From an uncultured Alphaproteobacteria bacterium (GTDB lineage: Bacteria; Pseudomonadota; Alphaproteobacteria; Rickettsiales; CAIJLX01): a DNA stretch of 63,369 bases. Positions within the stretch are counted from its first letter, which is position 1; every line of letters starts with the position of its first letter. The notes below the pieces were generated by a model that did not search any database, had not been told where the DNA came from, and saw nothing but the letters and a program-made list of their open reading frames with translations. The stretch lies in assembly GCA_903821695.1 (NCBI GenBank), contig CAIJLX010000074.1:1-63369 (forward strand). The letters are read 5' to 3'. Positions 45,256 through 54,243 of this stretch are shown here, piece after piece. The position numbers and the translations under genes are program-made.

Positions 45256-47248
45256 GATCTTCTCCTTAAAGCTGCCATAGGGGTTGCGAGTTGCTGGAAT
45301 TTGCCGACATCTAAAATCAAGGACACTTTGCCATCGCCCAATATCGTCGCCCCGGAAATACCCTCGACTGGGTCCGAATTCGTCTCGAGCGTTTTAATCA
45401 CCACTTGCTGCTGGCCAATCAGCTCATCCACGACTAGCCCAATTTTGTGCCGCCCACTTTCGACCAGCACTACGAGTGCCTCCGTCGCATTCAGCACACC
45501 ACCATGCGCCCCAAACAAATTCGCCAAATACATAACGGGAATAAATTCGCCACGTACATTGATGACATCATTCCCACCCGCGATTTTCTTCACTTCCTGC
45601 GCCTTAGGCCGCATCGTTTCGATGATATTGCCAATCGGGATGATATAATTTTCGCTGCCCACCCGAACGATCATTCCATCCAAAATCGCGAGCGTAAGCG
45701 GAATCGAGACAATAAATCGGCAGCCTTTTCCAGGCGTATTGAGAATCTGCAATGCGCCGCCCAAGCCCTCGATATTTCGTCGCACCACATCCATCCCCAC
45801 ACCACAGCCAGAGATGTTGGAAACTTTATCCGCTGTTGAGAAGCCTGGCAGGAACACGAGGTTATCAATCTCCTCATCCCGCAATTGTGCATCTTTCGGA
45901 ACCAGCCCTTTTTCCTTGGCTTTCTCGAACACTTTGGTGCGATTAATGCCCGCACCATCATCCGAAATCTCAATAATAATCCGCCCACCACGGCTATCGG
46001 CGGAGAGATTAATCGTGCCCTGCGCCGGCTTGCCATTAGCAGTGCGAACTTGCGGTGTTTCAACGCCATGATCGGCCGAGTTGCGGATCATGTGGGTTAA
46101 CGGGTCACTCAACAATTCGATGACCGTTTTATCAACTTCGGTATTCTCACCAATCGTATTTAACTTAATATCCTTGCCCAATTGCACAGCGATATCCCGC
46201 ACAATCCGTGGCATGCGCGAGAACACCGATTTGAGCGGCTGCATCCGCACACTCATCACGGCCTCTTGCAATTCGCGTGTATGTTGCAGCAAATCTTCGA
46301 TGCCCTGAATTAGCTCCTGGTTCTTATCAATCTGCAAATGGCGTGATTGGGCGGCGAGCATCGCCTGGATAATCACAATCTCACCAACCATGTTGACGAG
46401 CTTATCGACTTTATCAATATCCACCCGGATCGAGGTCGTAACATTGCCAACTGAAGAAGCTGCTACTTCCGTTTTTTTCGTCTCTGCCTTAACTTCGGCA
46501 ATAGGCGCTTCTTCAATTTCCGCATCGACACCCGCTTCAATGGTAATTTCCAGCTTACATTCGCCATCTACAAACTCGAATACTTCCTTCACGCCCTCAA
46601 GCGAAGAGGTGCTTTCAAGCTCAATCAGATAGCTAAATAGGCCTGGTCAGGCTCAATCTCATGTAGAGCAGGAACAGTCGAAATATCGGTCTTTACCTTA
46701 ACCTTCCCAAGTTTCTTCAGCTCCCGAATAATAAAAATGGGCTCATTGCCGCTCAATAACATGGAGCGCTCTGGCACAAAGGAGATGTGGTAAAATTTCA
46801 CCACCTCATCATTTTTCTTTGCAGCAGCTCTGCCTTTCGGAACCGCAATCGTCTGCCCACCTGCAACCGCGAGTGCGTTTAATTCCGCCGCCAAATCTTT
46901 CCCCATCTCGGCTGGCACAGGCTTGCCTTCCCGTGCCAGCCGAATCATCTGGCTGGTAACATCAACCGAGCGCAGCAGCGCATCAATGGCACCTTGTGTG
47001 GCGGGCACTTTTCCATCCCGCATCACATCCAGCAACGCCTCGGCTATATGAGTAAAACTAACAATCTCATCCAACCCAAACGCGCCGCCGCCGCCCTTAA
47101 TCGAGTGGATGCAACGGAAAATCGCATTGAGCACCTCTAAATCTGCGCCCGCATCCACATCAATGCCAAGCAGCATCTCTTCCATCTTCGAAAGTAGCTC
47201 AAAGCATTCGTTAAAATACGTATCCTTAAACTGATCAAACCCAGCCAT
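45252..47248 (-). pseudogene. cheA: chemotaxis histidine kinase CheA, interrupted by a frameshift
   Basis: The 5' part (47248-46625) encodes the HPt domain with His48 in IHSIKGGGG and a following domain (FYHISFVPERSMLLSG). It ends at a TGA just after DQAYLAI. The 3' part, open from about 46640 (first ATG 46592) to 45252, encodes EVFEFVDGECKLEI, dimerisation, HATPase (MIRNSADHGVE; DDGAGIN; GCGVGMDVV) and CheW-like domains. One extra A on the coding strand near 46634-46637 would restore AYLSYLIELESTSSLEG across the break. So this is one CheA gene with a one-base deletion. Overlapping starts tie it to cheY and cheW. Confidence 0.88.
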
Positions 47249-47613
47249 TATGGGCACACCTTCTGCACAACTTGCACCAACTTCTCTGGGTTAAACGGTT
47301 TTACAATCCAGCCCGTCGCCCCAACAGATTTCCCCTCCTGCTTCTTGGTGTCATCCGCCTCGGTGGTCAGCATCAAAATCGGTGTGGATTTATAATTCGC
47401 ATCCGCCCGCAATGCGCGAATCAGCTCAATGCCGTTCATATTCGGCATATTGAGATCGGTAATAATCACATCGACCTTGCTGCCGTTTAAAACTGTCAGC
47501 GCATGCTTGCCATCTTCGGCCTCAATCACCTCAAACCCGGCGCCCTTCAGCGTAAACGTCACCATGTCTCGCATGGTTTTGGAATCATCCACGGTCAATG
47601 CGCGCTTACTCAT
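47248..47613 (-). CDS. cheY: chemotaxis response regulator CheY
   Basis: A 121-residue single receiver domain. Phosphoacceptor Asp53 is in VIITDLNMPNMNG; acidic pair LTVDDSKTMRDMV; Thr in LMLTTEADD; Lys in GWIVKPFNPEKL. It relays CheA phosphorylation to the flagellar motor or another target. It starts in an ATGA overlap with the original end of the STAS gene and ends TAATG with cheA. The frame is intact. Confidence 0.96.
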   Translation of the reverse strand: MSKRALTVDDSKTMRDMVTFTLKGAGFEVIEAEDGKHALTVLNGSKVDVIITDLNMPNMNGIELIRALRADANYKSTPILMLTTEADDTKKQEGKSVGATGWIVKPFNPEKLVQVVQKVCP

Positions 47614-47912
47614 GTTTCTTTACCCCATTTTTGAATCAACTCCAGTAGACCAAAATCAGCCAGCGCCTCCTCCATTTCTTGAGAGGGATTATCAACTAAT
47701 AGTTGTCAATCGTTTTTGGTTATGTGGTTCATAAAAGAAACTATAAGTTGTACGGCTGGTGACGTTATCTTCTTAACCGCACTTGCATCAAGGTGAAAAG
47801 AATTGCGATTTTCGCTATTTAATATCAGTTTTTTATGCATTGTTTGTACCATAGAGATGTCAAGCACCTGTGGTAACGCTATTTTTACATCTCCTATAAT
47901 TTTCTCAACCAT
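47610..47912 (-). pseudogene. STAS-domain protein (anti-anti-sigma type) with an in-frame stop
   Basis: From ATG 47912 the frame reads a STAS domain (KIALPQVLDISMVQTMHKKL; FHLDASAVKKITSPAVQLIV) to a TGA at 47708-47706 after ITKND. Beyond it the same frame continues for 31 codons (QLLVDNPSQEMEEALADFGL and on to QKWGKET), which is a normal STAS C-terminus. It ends at a TGA overlapping the cheY ATG. Without the inner stop it would be a 100-residue protein coupled to cheY. A CGA-to-TGA or TGG-to-TGA change would explain it. The truncated 68-residue form lacks the last helix. Confidence 0.8.
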
Positions 47913-48076
47913 AATGCGCGCGCCAGAAAGGATAAAATAATTAACCAACTCAACTATAGATAGCATTCATAACTTCAAATAAGTTCCATTGCAAGAAGAA
48001 ATTTTGGGGCCAAGCATTTCTTCGTTTTCTTCAGGGGCTTGTTGCTTTTTGGCCGAATAAAACGTAACTGTTACCT

Positions 48077-48742
48077 ATGCAGCTGCGCTTTTTTTTATTT
48101 TTGTCGTTGATTGTTCTGTCCTCAGACATGCTAGGGCAGGAGTCTCTCGGCTCACGTGATCGCTGCATTGCCCCGATAGTGGAACTCAAAGCCGATGAAG
48201 CAAAATACCCTGGCGCGAAATTGATCAAAAATACCAGCAATCTCCGTCGCAAAACCGGAATCGCACTCACTGCCACTGGTGACCGCATCTCCTTCACCGG
48301 CAAAATCGTAGACTCCAGCTGTGTCCCCATTCCAGGTGCCCTTATCGAAATTTGGCAAGCTGATATGACCGGCGCATATACATTCCCCGTCAGCGGCAAA
48401 AAAATCTCGACCGATCCGAACTTCGGCGGCACAGGGCGTTTCTATACCGATAACGAAGGCAATTTCTCGTTCCTCACCATTTTTCCAGGAACATACGCCG
48501 ATCGTGCGCCACATATTAATTACCGAATCACACACCCTGATTTTCAAGAAAGCATCGGCGCCGTCTTTTTCGAATATCACCCCTCAAACGCGAAAGATCC
48601 CGTGCTCGCCCAATATAAAGCACAAGAACAGGCGCCACTCATCGCCCAAAAAATGACTCCCGGCAGCGAAGAGCGCCTCACAGACCGCAATTACGGCGTA
48701 AAAATTGTCCTCAAAGGCAAAAGCACCTTCAGGCGTTATTAA
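48077..48742 (+). CDS. secreted intradiol-dioxygenase-like protein
   Basis: A 221-residue protein with a signal peptide (LRFFLFLSLIVLSSDMLG). The core resembles protocatechuate 3,4-dioxygenase: VDSSCVPIPGALIEIWQAD, TGAYTF, DPNFGGTGRFYTDNEGNF, TIFPGTY and RAPHINYRI. Fe(III) ligands in the family are two Tyr and an HIH pair. Tyr101, Tyr140 and His146 are present, but the last ligand is Asn148, so activity is doubtful. It is divergent from the STAS gene. mnmC begins directly after its stop, with a GTG. Confidence 0.82.
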   Translation: MQLRFFLFLSLIVLSSDMLGQESLGSRDRCIAPIVELKADEAKYPGAKLIKNTSNLRRKTGIALTATGDRISFTGKIVDSSCVPIPGALIEIWQADMTGAYTFPVSGKKISTDPNFGGTGRFYTDNEGNFSFLTIFPGTYADRAPHINYRITHPDFQESIGAVFFEYHPSNAKDPVLAQYKAQEQAPLIAQKMTPGSEERLTDRNYGVKIVLKGKSTFRRY

Positions 48743-50470
48743 GTGTTCAAGCCCATCCAACCGGCCAGCATCGAGTGGCAAGGCGACACCCCATTCTCCC
48801 CACAATTCGGCGACATTTATTTCTCCCGCGAAGGTAGCCTAGCTGAAACCCAACATATTTTCCTCCAAGGTAATAACCTTCCAAACCGCTGGAAAAACCG
48901 CCCACGCTTCACCATCCTAGAAACCGGCTTCGGCACCGCCTCCAACTTCCTCAGCACCGCCCAAACCTGGCAAGAAACCAGCCAGAAAGGACAATGGCTC
49001 TATTACATATCCATCGAAAAACACCCCATCCAAAACCTAGAACCACTCCACGCCCACTTACCTGAATCACTAAAACCATTAGCCAAAAAACTAAGACAAG
49101 CATTGCCCCCAGCGATCCCCGGTTTCCACTGGCATGTGTTCGAAGAAGAGCGAATTACGCTGCTGCTCATCCAAGCAGATATAGCTACCGCATTGCCGGA
49201 ACTAGAGGCGAAAATAGACGCCTGGTTCCTGGATGGTTTTGCGCCAGCCAAGAATCCCGAAATGTGGGGTGATGCACTCTATCAAGGTATGAAAAATCTC
49301 TCAGCCGAAGGCGCAACTTTCGCTACATACACCGCCGCAAGCAGTGTACGTGCAGGCGTTGAGAGCGCCGGATTTCAGTGGAAAAAACAATCAGGCTTTG
49401 CGCATAAAAAGCATATGCTCTGTGGGCAGCGACCGGGCACTTATCATGCAGAAAAAAAGCATAAGCGAGCACTTATAATCGGCGGCGGATTGGCGGGGTG
49501 CTTCGCCGCAAATGCATTAGCTCGCCAAGGCGTTCACGTAACCCTCATCGAGCGCCATAAAAAGCTGGCCCAAGAGGCATCAGGCAATAATGCGGCGGTT
49601 ATGAAGCCTTATTTGGCCAAAATGTGGGCAGAGCAAACATTGCTCTATAATCAGGCATTTTACTATGCCCGCAACCAAGCCATCAAAAACAACCTATTTC
49701 ACCTCACCGGTGCCCTGCAATTAGAAAAAGAATCTCGCCATCAAGCACTAGGTTTGCCCAAAAATATGGCGGAAATGGTTGGTATTTCCGAGGCATCCTC
49801 TATCGCAGGTGTCGCTGTGAAGCAACCCGGTGTATATCTGCCTGATGGCGGCTGGATTGAGCCACAATTATACTGTGAAGCGGCTATTTCCTCTCCCAAC
49901 ATCACGACTGTTTTTGAGACAGAAGCGCTCACATTGTCGCGTTCTGGCGATGTCTGGAAAGTGAACAATAAATATGAGGCGCCCATCGTCGTTATCGCCA
50001 ATGCGATGGACGCTCTTTCGTTCCGCCAGCTCTCTCATTTGCCGCTCATTGCAATGCGTGGGCAAATAACTTTTTTCCCAAAAACGCAGCCGCTGAAAAC
50101 TATCGTCAGTTATGGTGGATATGCATTGTCGCACGGTGATGTTCTAACTCTCGGCGCCACTTATGGCAAAAACGATATGGAGCCAGAAGTGCGGGACATA
50201 GATAATGAAAAAAACATATCTTTATATAATGAAGCATTTGTAGATCCCATTCTCGCTAAGCCCATCGGCGCTAGAGTTGCTTGGCGTGTGGTAACACCGT
50301 CTAAGCGCCCGCTGGTTGGCAGGGTAGAGGAGGGGCTTTATGTCTCACTTGGATTGGGCTCTCGAGGGACGATGCTGGGGCCTTATTTGGCAGAGCAGAT
50401 TGCGGCAGAAATTTGTGGCACGCCGCAACCTTTACAAAAATCAGTAAAAATGGTTTTATCTAAATATTAG
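48743..50470 (+). CDS. mnmC: bifunctional tRNA modification enzyme MnmC
   Basis: A 575-residue fusion. Residues 1-230 are the DUF752-type methyltransferase (IYFSREGSLAETQHIFLQGN; LETGFGTASNF; DAWFLDGFAPAKNPEMW). Residues 240-575 are the FAD oxidoreductase (ALIIGGGLAGCFAANALA; GNNAAVMKPYLAK; SLGLGSRGTMLGPYLAEQIA). It completes mnm5s2U34 in tRNA wobble positions. Start is GTG 48743, with zero spacing from the preceding gene. Its stop overlaps that of convergent cobA by 4 nt (TTAG). Confidence 0.94.
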   Translation: MFKPIQPASIEWQGDTPFSPQFGDIYFSREGSLAETQHIFLQGNNLPNRWKNRPRFTILETGFGTASNFLSTAQTWQETSQKGQWLYYISIEKHPIQNLEPLHAHLPESLKPLAKKLRQALPPAIPGFHWHVFEEERITLLLIQADIATALPELEAKIDAWFLDGFAPAKNPEMWGDALYQGMKNLSAEGATFATYTAASSVRAGVESAGFQWKKQSGFAHKKHMLCGQRPGTYHAEKKHKRALIIGGGLAGCFAANALARQGVHVTLIERHKKLAQEASGNNAAVMKPYLAKMWAEQTLLYNQAFYYARNQAIKNNLFHLTGALQLEKESRHQALGLPKNMAEMVGISEASSIAGVAVKQPGVYLPDGGWIEPQLYCEAAISSPNITTVFETEALTLSRSGDVWKVNNKYEAPIVVIANAMDALSFRQLSHLPLIAMRGQITFFPKTQPLKTIVSYGGYALSHGDVLTLGATYGKNDMEPEVRDIDNEKNISLYNEAFVDPILAKPIGARVAWRVVTPSKRPLVGRVEEGLYVSLGLGSRGTMLGPYLAEQIAAEICGTPQPLQKSVKMVLSKY

Positions 50471-51204
50471 GAGTTTAACTTTTGCGCGATCTTGACCACA
50501 TCACCGATCACAAACAGCACGGGCGGTTTAAACTCGAGTTCGGTAATGCGCTTCGGCAATGTTTCAATATTGGCAAAGCAGTAACGCTGCTTCTCGGTTG
50601 TGCCGTCTTGAATGGCTGCTGCAGCTGTCTCTGGAAGTAAGCCGGCCTTAATTAGCTGAGCGGAAATTTCCGGCAAGCTCGTAAGCCCCATGTAAATCAC
50701 CAAAGTCACATCTGGGTTTGCTAGTTCTTTCCAAGGCAAATTTAATGGCTGATCTTTCTTTTTGTGGCCAGAAATAAAACTAACACTACTGCCCAAATCG
50801 CGATGGGTTAAGGGGATCCCCAAAGCTGCCGAAATGCCGCCAGCCGATGTAATACCGGGCACGACCTCAAACGGAATATCGTGATCAAACAAATATTCAA
50901 TCTCTTCACCACCACGTCCGAAAATCATTGGGTCACCACCTTTGAGGCGGGTTACTTTTTTGCCTCGTTTGGCGTGTTTCAATAATGCGGCATTGATTTC
51001 GTCTTGCGAGAGTTCGTGGAAGCCTGCTTCTTTCCCGGCATAAATTTTTTCGACCGTTGCGGGCAACAATTGCAAAATCGCGGGCGAGATCAGGCGGTCA
51101 TAGACGACCACCTCGGTTTCCTTCGTCAAAATCCGATGTGCTTTTAGCGTGAGAAGTTCCGGATCGCCCGGTCCACCGCCAACAATATTCACAGGAAAAA
51201 TCAT
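50467..51204 (-). CDS. cobA: uroporphyrinogen-III C-methyltransferase
   Basis: A 245-residue SUMT enzyme, methylating uroporphyrinogen III to precorrin-2 for siroheme or cobalamin. Signatures are VGGGPGDPELLTLKAHRIL, VVVYDRLIS, RLKGGDPMIFGRGGEE and VPGITSAGGISAALGIPLTHR. No cysG-type oxidase or ferrochelatase domain is fused, and no sulfite or nitrite reductase is nearby. It is last in the kdsD-lpt-rpoN-hpf-rapZ run, one base after rapZ. Confidence 0.93.
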   Translation of the reverse strand: MIFPVNIVGGGPGDPELLTLKAHRILTKETEVVVYDRLISPAILQLLPATVEKIYAGKEAGFHELSQDEINAALLKHAKRGKKVTRLKGGDPMIFGRGGEEIEYLFDHDIPFEVVPGITSAGGISAALGIPLTHRDLGSSVSFISGHKKKDQPLNLPWKELANPDVTLVIYMGLTSLPEISAQLIKAGLLPETAAAAIQDGTTEKQRYCFANIETLPKRITELEFKPPVLFVIGDVVKIAQKLNS

Positions 51205-51205
51205 A

Positions 51206-52066
51206 TTATAAACGGATATCGCGATGCTGGAGACTAATTTTGAACGATTTGCTTTTTAGGAATTTCGCTAGCTCTTCGACAACCGCTACGGAGCGATGTT
51301 TACCGCCCGTGCAACCAATCGCGATAGTGAGATAGCTTTTGCCTTCATCCACATATCTCGGCAGCAATTGCAGCAACATATCCTGCAAATTGTTCGCAAA
51401 CCCATTATACGATTTATCTGACTTTACATACTCGACCACTTCCGGCTGTTGACCAGTGCTATCGCGCAAGTTTTGATCGTAATGTGGGTTCTTTAAAAAG
51501 CGTACATCAAATACCAAATCGGCATCGCGCGGAAGACCATAACGATACGAAAATGAGGTGAGGTGGATAACGAATCCATGCTCTTCTTTCGTGCCATAAT
51601 GTTGCTTCATCCAGCGACGTAAATCAGGAATGCTGAACTCGGAACTATCCATAACCAAATCTGCATGTTTCTTCAGATTTGCAAGGATTTCTCTCTCTTG
51701 CAGAATGCCGTCGCGCACTTGGCGATCTTGCGCGAGTGGGTGTTTGCGGCGTGTTTCGCTGAAGCGACGGCGCAGTACTTCGTCTTCCGCATCCAGGAAT
51801 AAAACTTGTGCGCTTGGGTCTTTTTTCTTCAATGCCGGGATCACGGTTTTGATGAAAAAATCCGTATCAAAATTGCGGCTGCGAACATCCACCCCAAGCA
51901 CCATAGGGCCATGCGTATCTTTATCTTGAAGCAACAAAGGTAGGAAACGAAGCGGCAGGTTATCCACCGCCTCGTAACCCATATCTTCAAGTGTTTTCAA
52001 TGCAGTGGATTTACCTGCACCGGACATTCCGGTGACGATAATGGTTTGCGGTTTTTGCTTGGTCAA
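51206..52066 (-). CDS. rapZ: RNase adapter / nucleotide-binding protein RapZ
   Basis: A 286-residue protein with Walker A GMSGAGKSTALKTLED near the N-terminus, GYEAVDNLP, VDVRSRNFD and the C-terminal IAIGCTGGKHRSVAVVE. In enterobacteria RapZ controls glucosamine-6-phosphate synthase through small-RNA decay; in alphaproteobacteria its partner is unclear. The usual neighbours near rpoN include PTS genes, but no ptsN, ptsH or hprK is seen between hpf and cobA. Confidence 0.93.
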   Translation of the reverse strand: MTKQKPQTIIVTGMSGAGKSTALKTLEDMGYEAVDNLPLRFLPLLLQDKDTHGPMVLGVDVRSRNFDTDFFIKTVIPALKKKDPSAQVLFLDAEDEVLRRRFSETRRKHPLAQDRQVRDGILQEREILANLKKHADLVMDSSEFSIPDLRRWMKQHYGTKEEHGFVIHLTSFSYRYGLPRDADLVFDVRFLKNPHYDQNLRDSTGQQPEVVEYVKSDKSYNGFANNLQDMLLQLLPRYVDEGKSYLTIAIGCTGGKHRSVAVVEELAKFLKSKSFKISLQHRDIRL

Positions 52067-52068
52067 AA

Positions 52069-52662
52069 TTAGCTCGCCTTCACGCCAGAACTGACCCAGG
52101 AAATATTGCCATCTTTGCGATGATACACCACATCCAAATTGCCCGTTTGCTTGTTCACAAAAACGAGGGTTGGCAGATCCGCCAAATCCATCCGCATCAC
52201 AGCTTCGCTTGCGGTGAGGCGATCAATCGATTGTGGTTTCTCGGCGATGATCAACGGTGCATCTTCTTCACCCAACTCTTCTTCTGGTAACGGAGTCATC
52301 ACAAATTTTTTGCCGCCTAGTTGCTTTAATTCTTTCTCTGAAAGGTCGGTCACTTTCTTGGTCGCACGCGAGCGGATTTTGCGTTTATAGCGACGCAGTT
52401 GTTTTTCAATGCGCTCAGCGGCACCATCAAATGCAACATAGATATCGGTGTTTTCCGCCCGGCTTTTAATCATAATCCCGGCGCCGGTGCCTTCGTTGAC
52501 ATGGATATCCGCGCGCATCAAATGTGCTTCCTTGGAGAACACCACTTCGGCATTAATCGCATGTTCAAAATATTTGCTGACGCCCTTAATCAGGCGTTCT
52601 TTCACGTGGGTCGTAAGTGCTTCACCGATGTCCAGTTTTTTACCACTGACCTGAATTTGCAT
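52069..52662 (-). CDS. hpf: ribosome hibernation promoting factor, long form
   Basis: A 197-residue protein. The N-terminal domain (MQIQVSGKKLDIGEALTTHV to about residue 110) binds the 30S subunit. The C-terminal dimerisation domain (about 140-190; DRLTASEAVMRMDLADLPTLVFVNKQTGNL split across it) forms 100S ribosomes. The position after rpoN is conserved across proteobacteria. It begins 74 nt after the rpoN stop. Confidence 0.95.
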   Translation of the reverse strand: MQIQVSGKKLDIGEALTTHVKERLIKGVSKYFEHAINAEVVFSKEAHLMRADIHVNEGTGAGIMIKSRAENTDIYVAFDGAAERIEKQLRRYKRKIRSRATKKVTDLSEKELKQLGGKKFVMTPLPEEELGEEDAPLIIAEKPQSIDRLTASEAVMRMDLADLPTLVFVNKQTGNLDVVYHRKDGNISWVSSGVKAS

Positions 52663-52736
52663 GGAATATCCTTTTCTTTGAGTTTCTTAGAGACGAGTTC
52701 TTATAGTAAACCTTCTAACGGCCAAATTCAACCGAC

Positions 52737-54206
52737 CTAACCACTTGTTGCAGAATGTATTTTTTTGGCACGCCGCCGTTCGGAGGAGCTGGCAATATTC
52801 ATACTTTCCCGATATTTAGCGATTGTCCGGCGGGCGACTTCCATCCCCTTATCCTTGATAAGACCCGCAATTGCATCATCCGAAAGAATGTTATTGGCCG
52901 CCTCATTTTCGATTAATTCCTTGATTAATTGTTTAATCGCCCGACTTGATAAATCTTCTCCATTCGTCGCATCGCCTGCGCCAACGGCGGAGGAGAAGAA
53001 ATAACGGAACTCGAATACCCCCTTGGGCGTACTCATATATTTGCCGCTCACCACCCGGCCAACCGTGCTTTCATGTAATTCGACACGTTCAGCGACAGCT
53101 TTGAGTGTCATTGGTTTTAGGTAATACACACCCTTTTCCAAAAACTCTTCCTGCATCACCACAATTTCACTCGCGACCTTCAAAATGCTTTGTGCACGCT
53201 GCTCTAACGAACGGACTAGCCAGTTAGCAGATTGAGCATATTCGGTTAGCGTTTTGCGCTCAGTCTTATCTTTCGTTTTACCGGTAATTTCGGCATAATA
53301 AGCGCGATGGAATAACACACGTGGCATTGTGTCTGGATTCAATTCCACACGATAGCCTGTGCCCCCACCGATACGACGCACCAACACATCGGGCTGCCAA
53401 TTTTCGGTGGCGGAATGTTCAAAATGCTGTGCGGGTTTTGGGTTTAGTGCGCGTAATTCCTGGCACATTTCGCGAATATCCTCCTCACCGACGCCACAGA
53501 GTTTGGAAAGCTTCTTGAAATCAGCTTGCGCGATTAGTTCTAAATTTTCCATCATGATTTGCATCGCCGGATCCAACCGATCCCGTTCACGCAATTGAAT
53601 CGTCAAACACTCTGCCAGACTCCGTGCAAAAATTCCGAGCGGATCCATTTTTTGTAATTGCAGAATGACTTTTTCCAACGCTTCATCCGTGCAACCAAGT
53701 TGTTTGGAAACAATGGTGTGCTCGGGAGATAAATAACCCGAGGGTTCAATATAATCCATCAGCTGTAATGCAATCAGCCGCTCAGCAGCATCTTCAAAAT
53801 CTAGCGCAATTTGTTGCTCTAAATGTTCTTTGAGGCTGTGTGGTTTGGCGACGGTTTGGTTGATAAAATCAGAGTCATCATCATTATCGCGAGTGTGGTA
53901 AGGCTGCGCTTCTTCGCCGCCACCTTCCCATGCATCCACATTCTGATCTTGCTGTTCGGGGAGGGCGCCGGAAAGCTCACTCACATCTTCCGATTTTTCG
54001 GAAGTTGAAGAATCATGTTCGGGTTCTTGTTGTTGGGTATCGCCAGCTTCATCTAAACCCAGCAACGGGTTTTGTTCGATTTCTTCCATCACCGCTTGCA
54101 TCAAATCGACCGAATTCATCTGCAGCATTTTAAGCGATTGCTGCAGCTGCGGCGTCATCGCCATCTGCTGTGATTGTCGGAGCTGTAATTGTGGGCCCTG
54201 TTTCAT
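52737..54206 (-). CDS. rpoN: RNA polymerase sigma-54 factor
   Basis: A 489-residue RpoN. The Gln/Leu-rich activator region (LQLRQSQQMAMTPQLQQSLK), an acidic region II (about 50-110), the core-binding part, a helix-turn-helix (LKAVAERVELHESTVGRVVS) and the RpoN box ARRTIAKYRE near the C-terminus are all present. It needs an enhancer-binding ATPase, none of which is in this window. I found no convincing -24/-12 promoter here. It follows lptB by 37 nt. Confidence 0.97.
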   Translation of the reverse strand: MKQGPQLQLRQSQQMAMTPQLQQSLKMLQMNSVDLMQAVMEEIEQNPLLGLDEAGDTQQQEPEHDSSTSEKSEDVSELSGALPEQQDQNVDAWEGGGEEAQPYHTRDNDDDSDFINQTVAKPHSLKEHLEQQIALDFEDAAERLIALQLMDYIEPSGYLSPEHTIVSKQLGCTDEALEKVILQLQKMDPLGIFARSLAECLTIQLRERDRLDPAMQIMMENLELIAQADFKKLSKLCGVGEEDIREMCQELRALNPKPAQHFEHSATENWQPDVLVRRIGGGTGYRVELNPDTMPRVLFHRAYYAEITGKTKDKTERKTLTEYAQSANWLVRSLEQRAQSILKVASEIVVMQEEFLEKGVYYLKPMTLKAVAERVELHESTVGRVVSGKYMSTPKGVFEFRYFFSSAVGAGDATNGEDLSSRAIKQLIKELIENEAANNILSDDAIAGLIKDKGMEVARRTIAKYRESMNIASSSERRRAKKIHSATSG

Positions 54207-54243
54207 TGGCCTTAGTTATAGATTCAAGAATGATTCGGCGAAA

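Noticed and set aside
45252-47257. Two separate genes: a stand-alone HPt protein and a CheA lacking HPt
   Set aside because: The break falls inside a conserved domain and one added base restores the expected CheA sequence, so a frameshift is simpler than a natural split.
47706-47708. TGA in the STAS gene read as Trp or selenocysteine
   Set aside because: TGA terminates other genes in the window (for example bioC, trmJ and cheA via ATGA overlaps), so the code is standard, and no SECIS-like hairpin is evident after it.
52737-54206. Sigma-54 promoters for genes in this window
   Set aside because: I looked for TGGCAC-N5-TTGC before fliI, the che genes and the pil genes and saw no convincing match.
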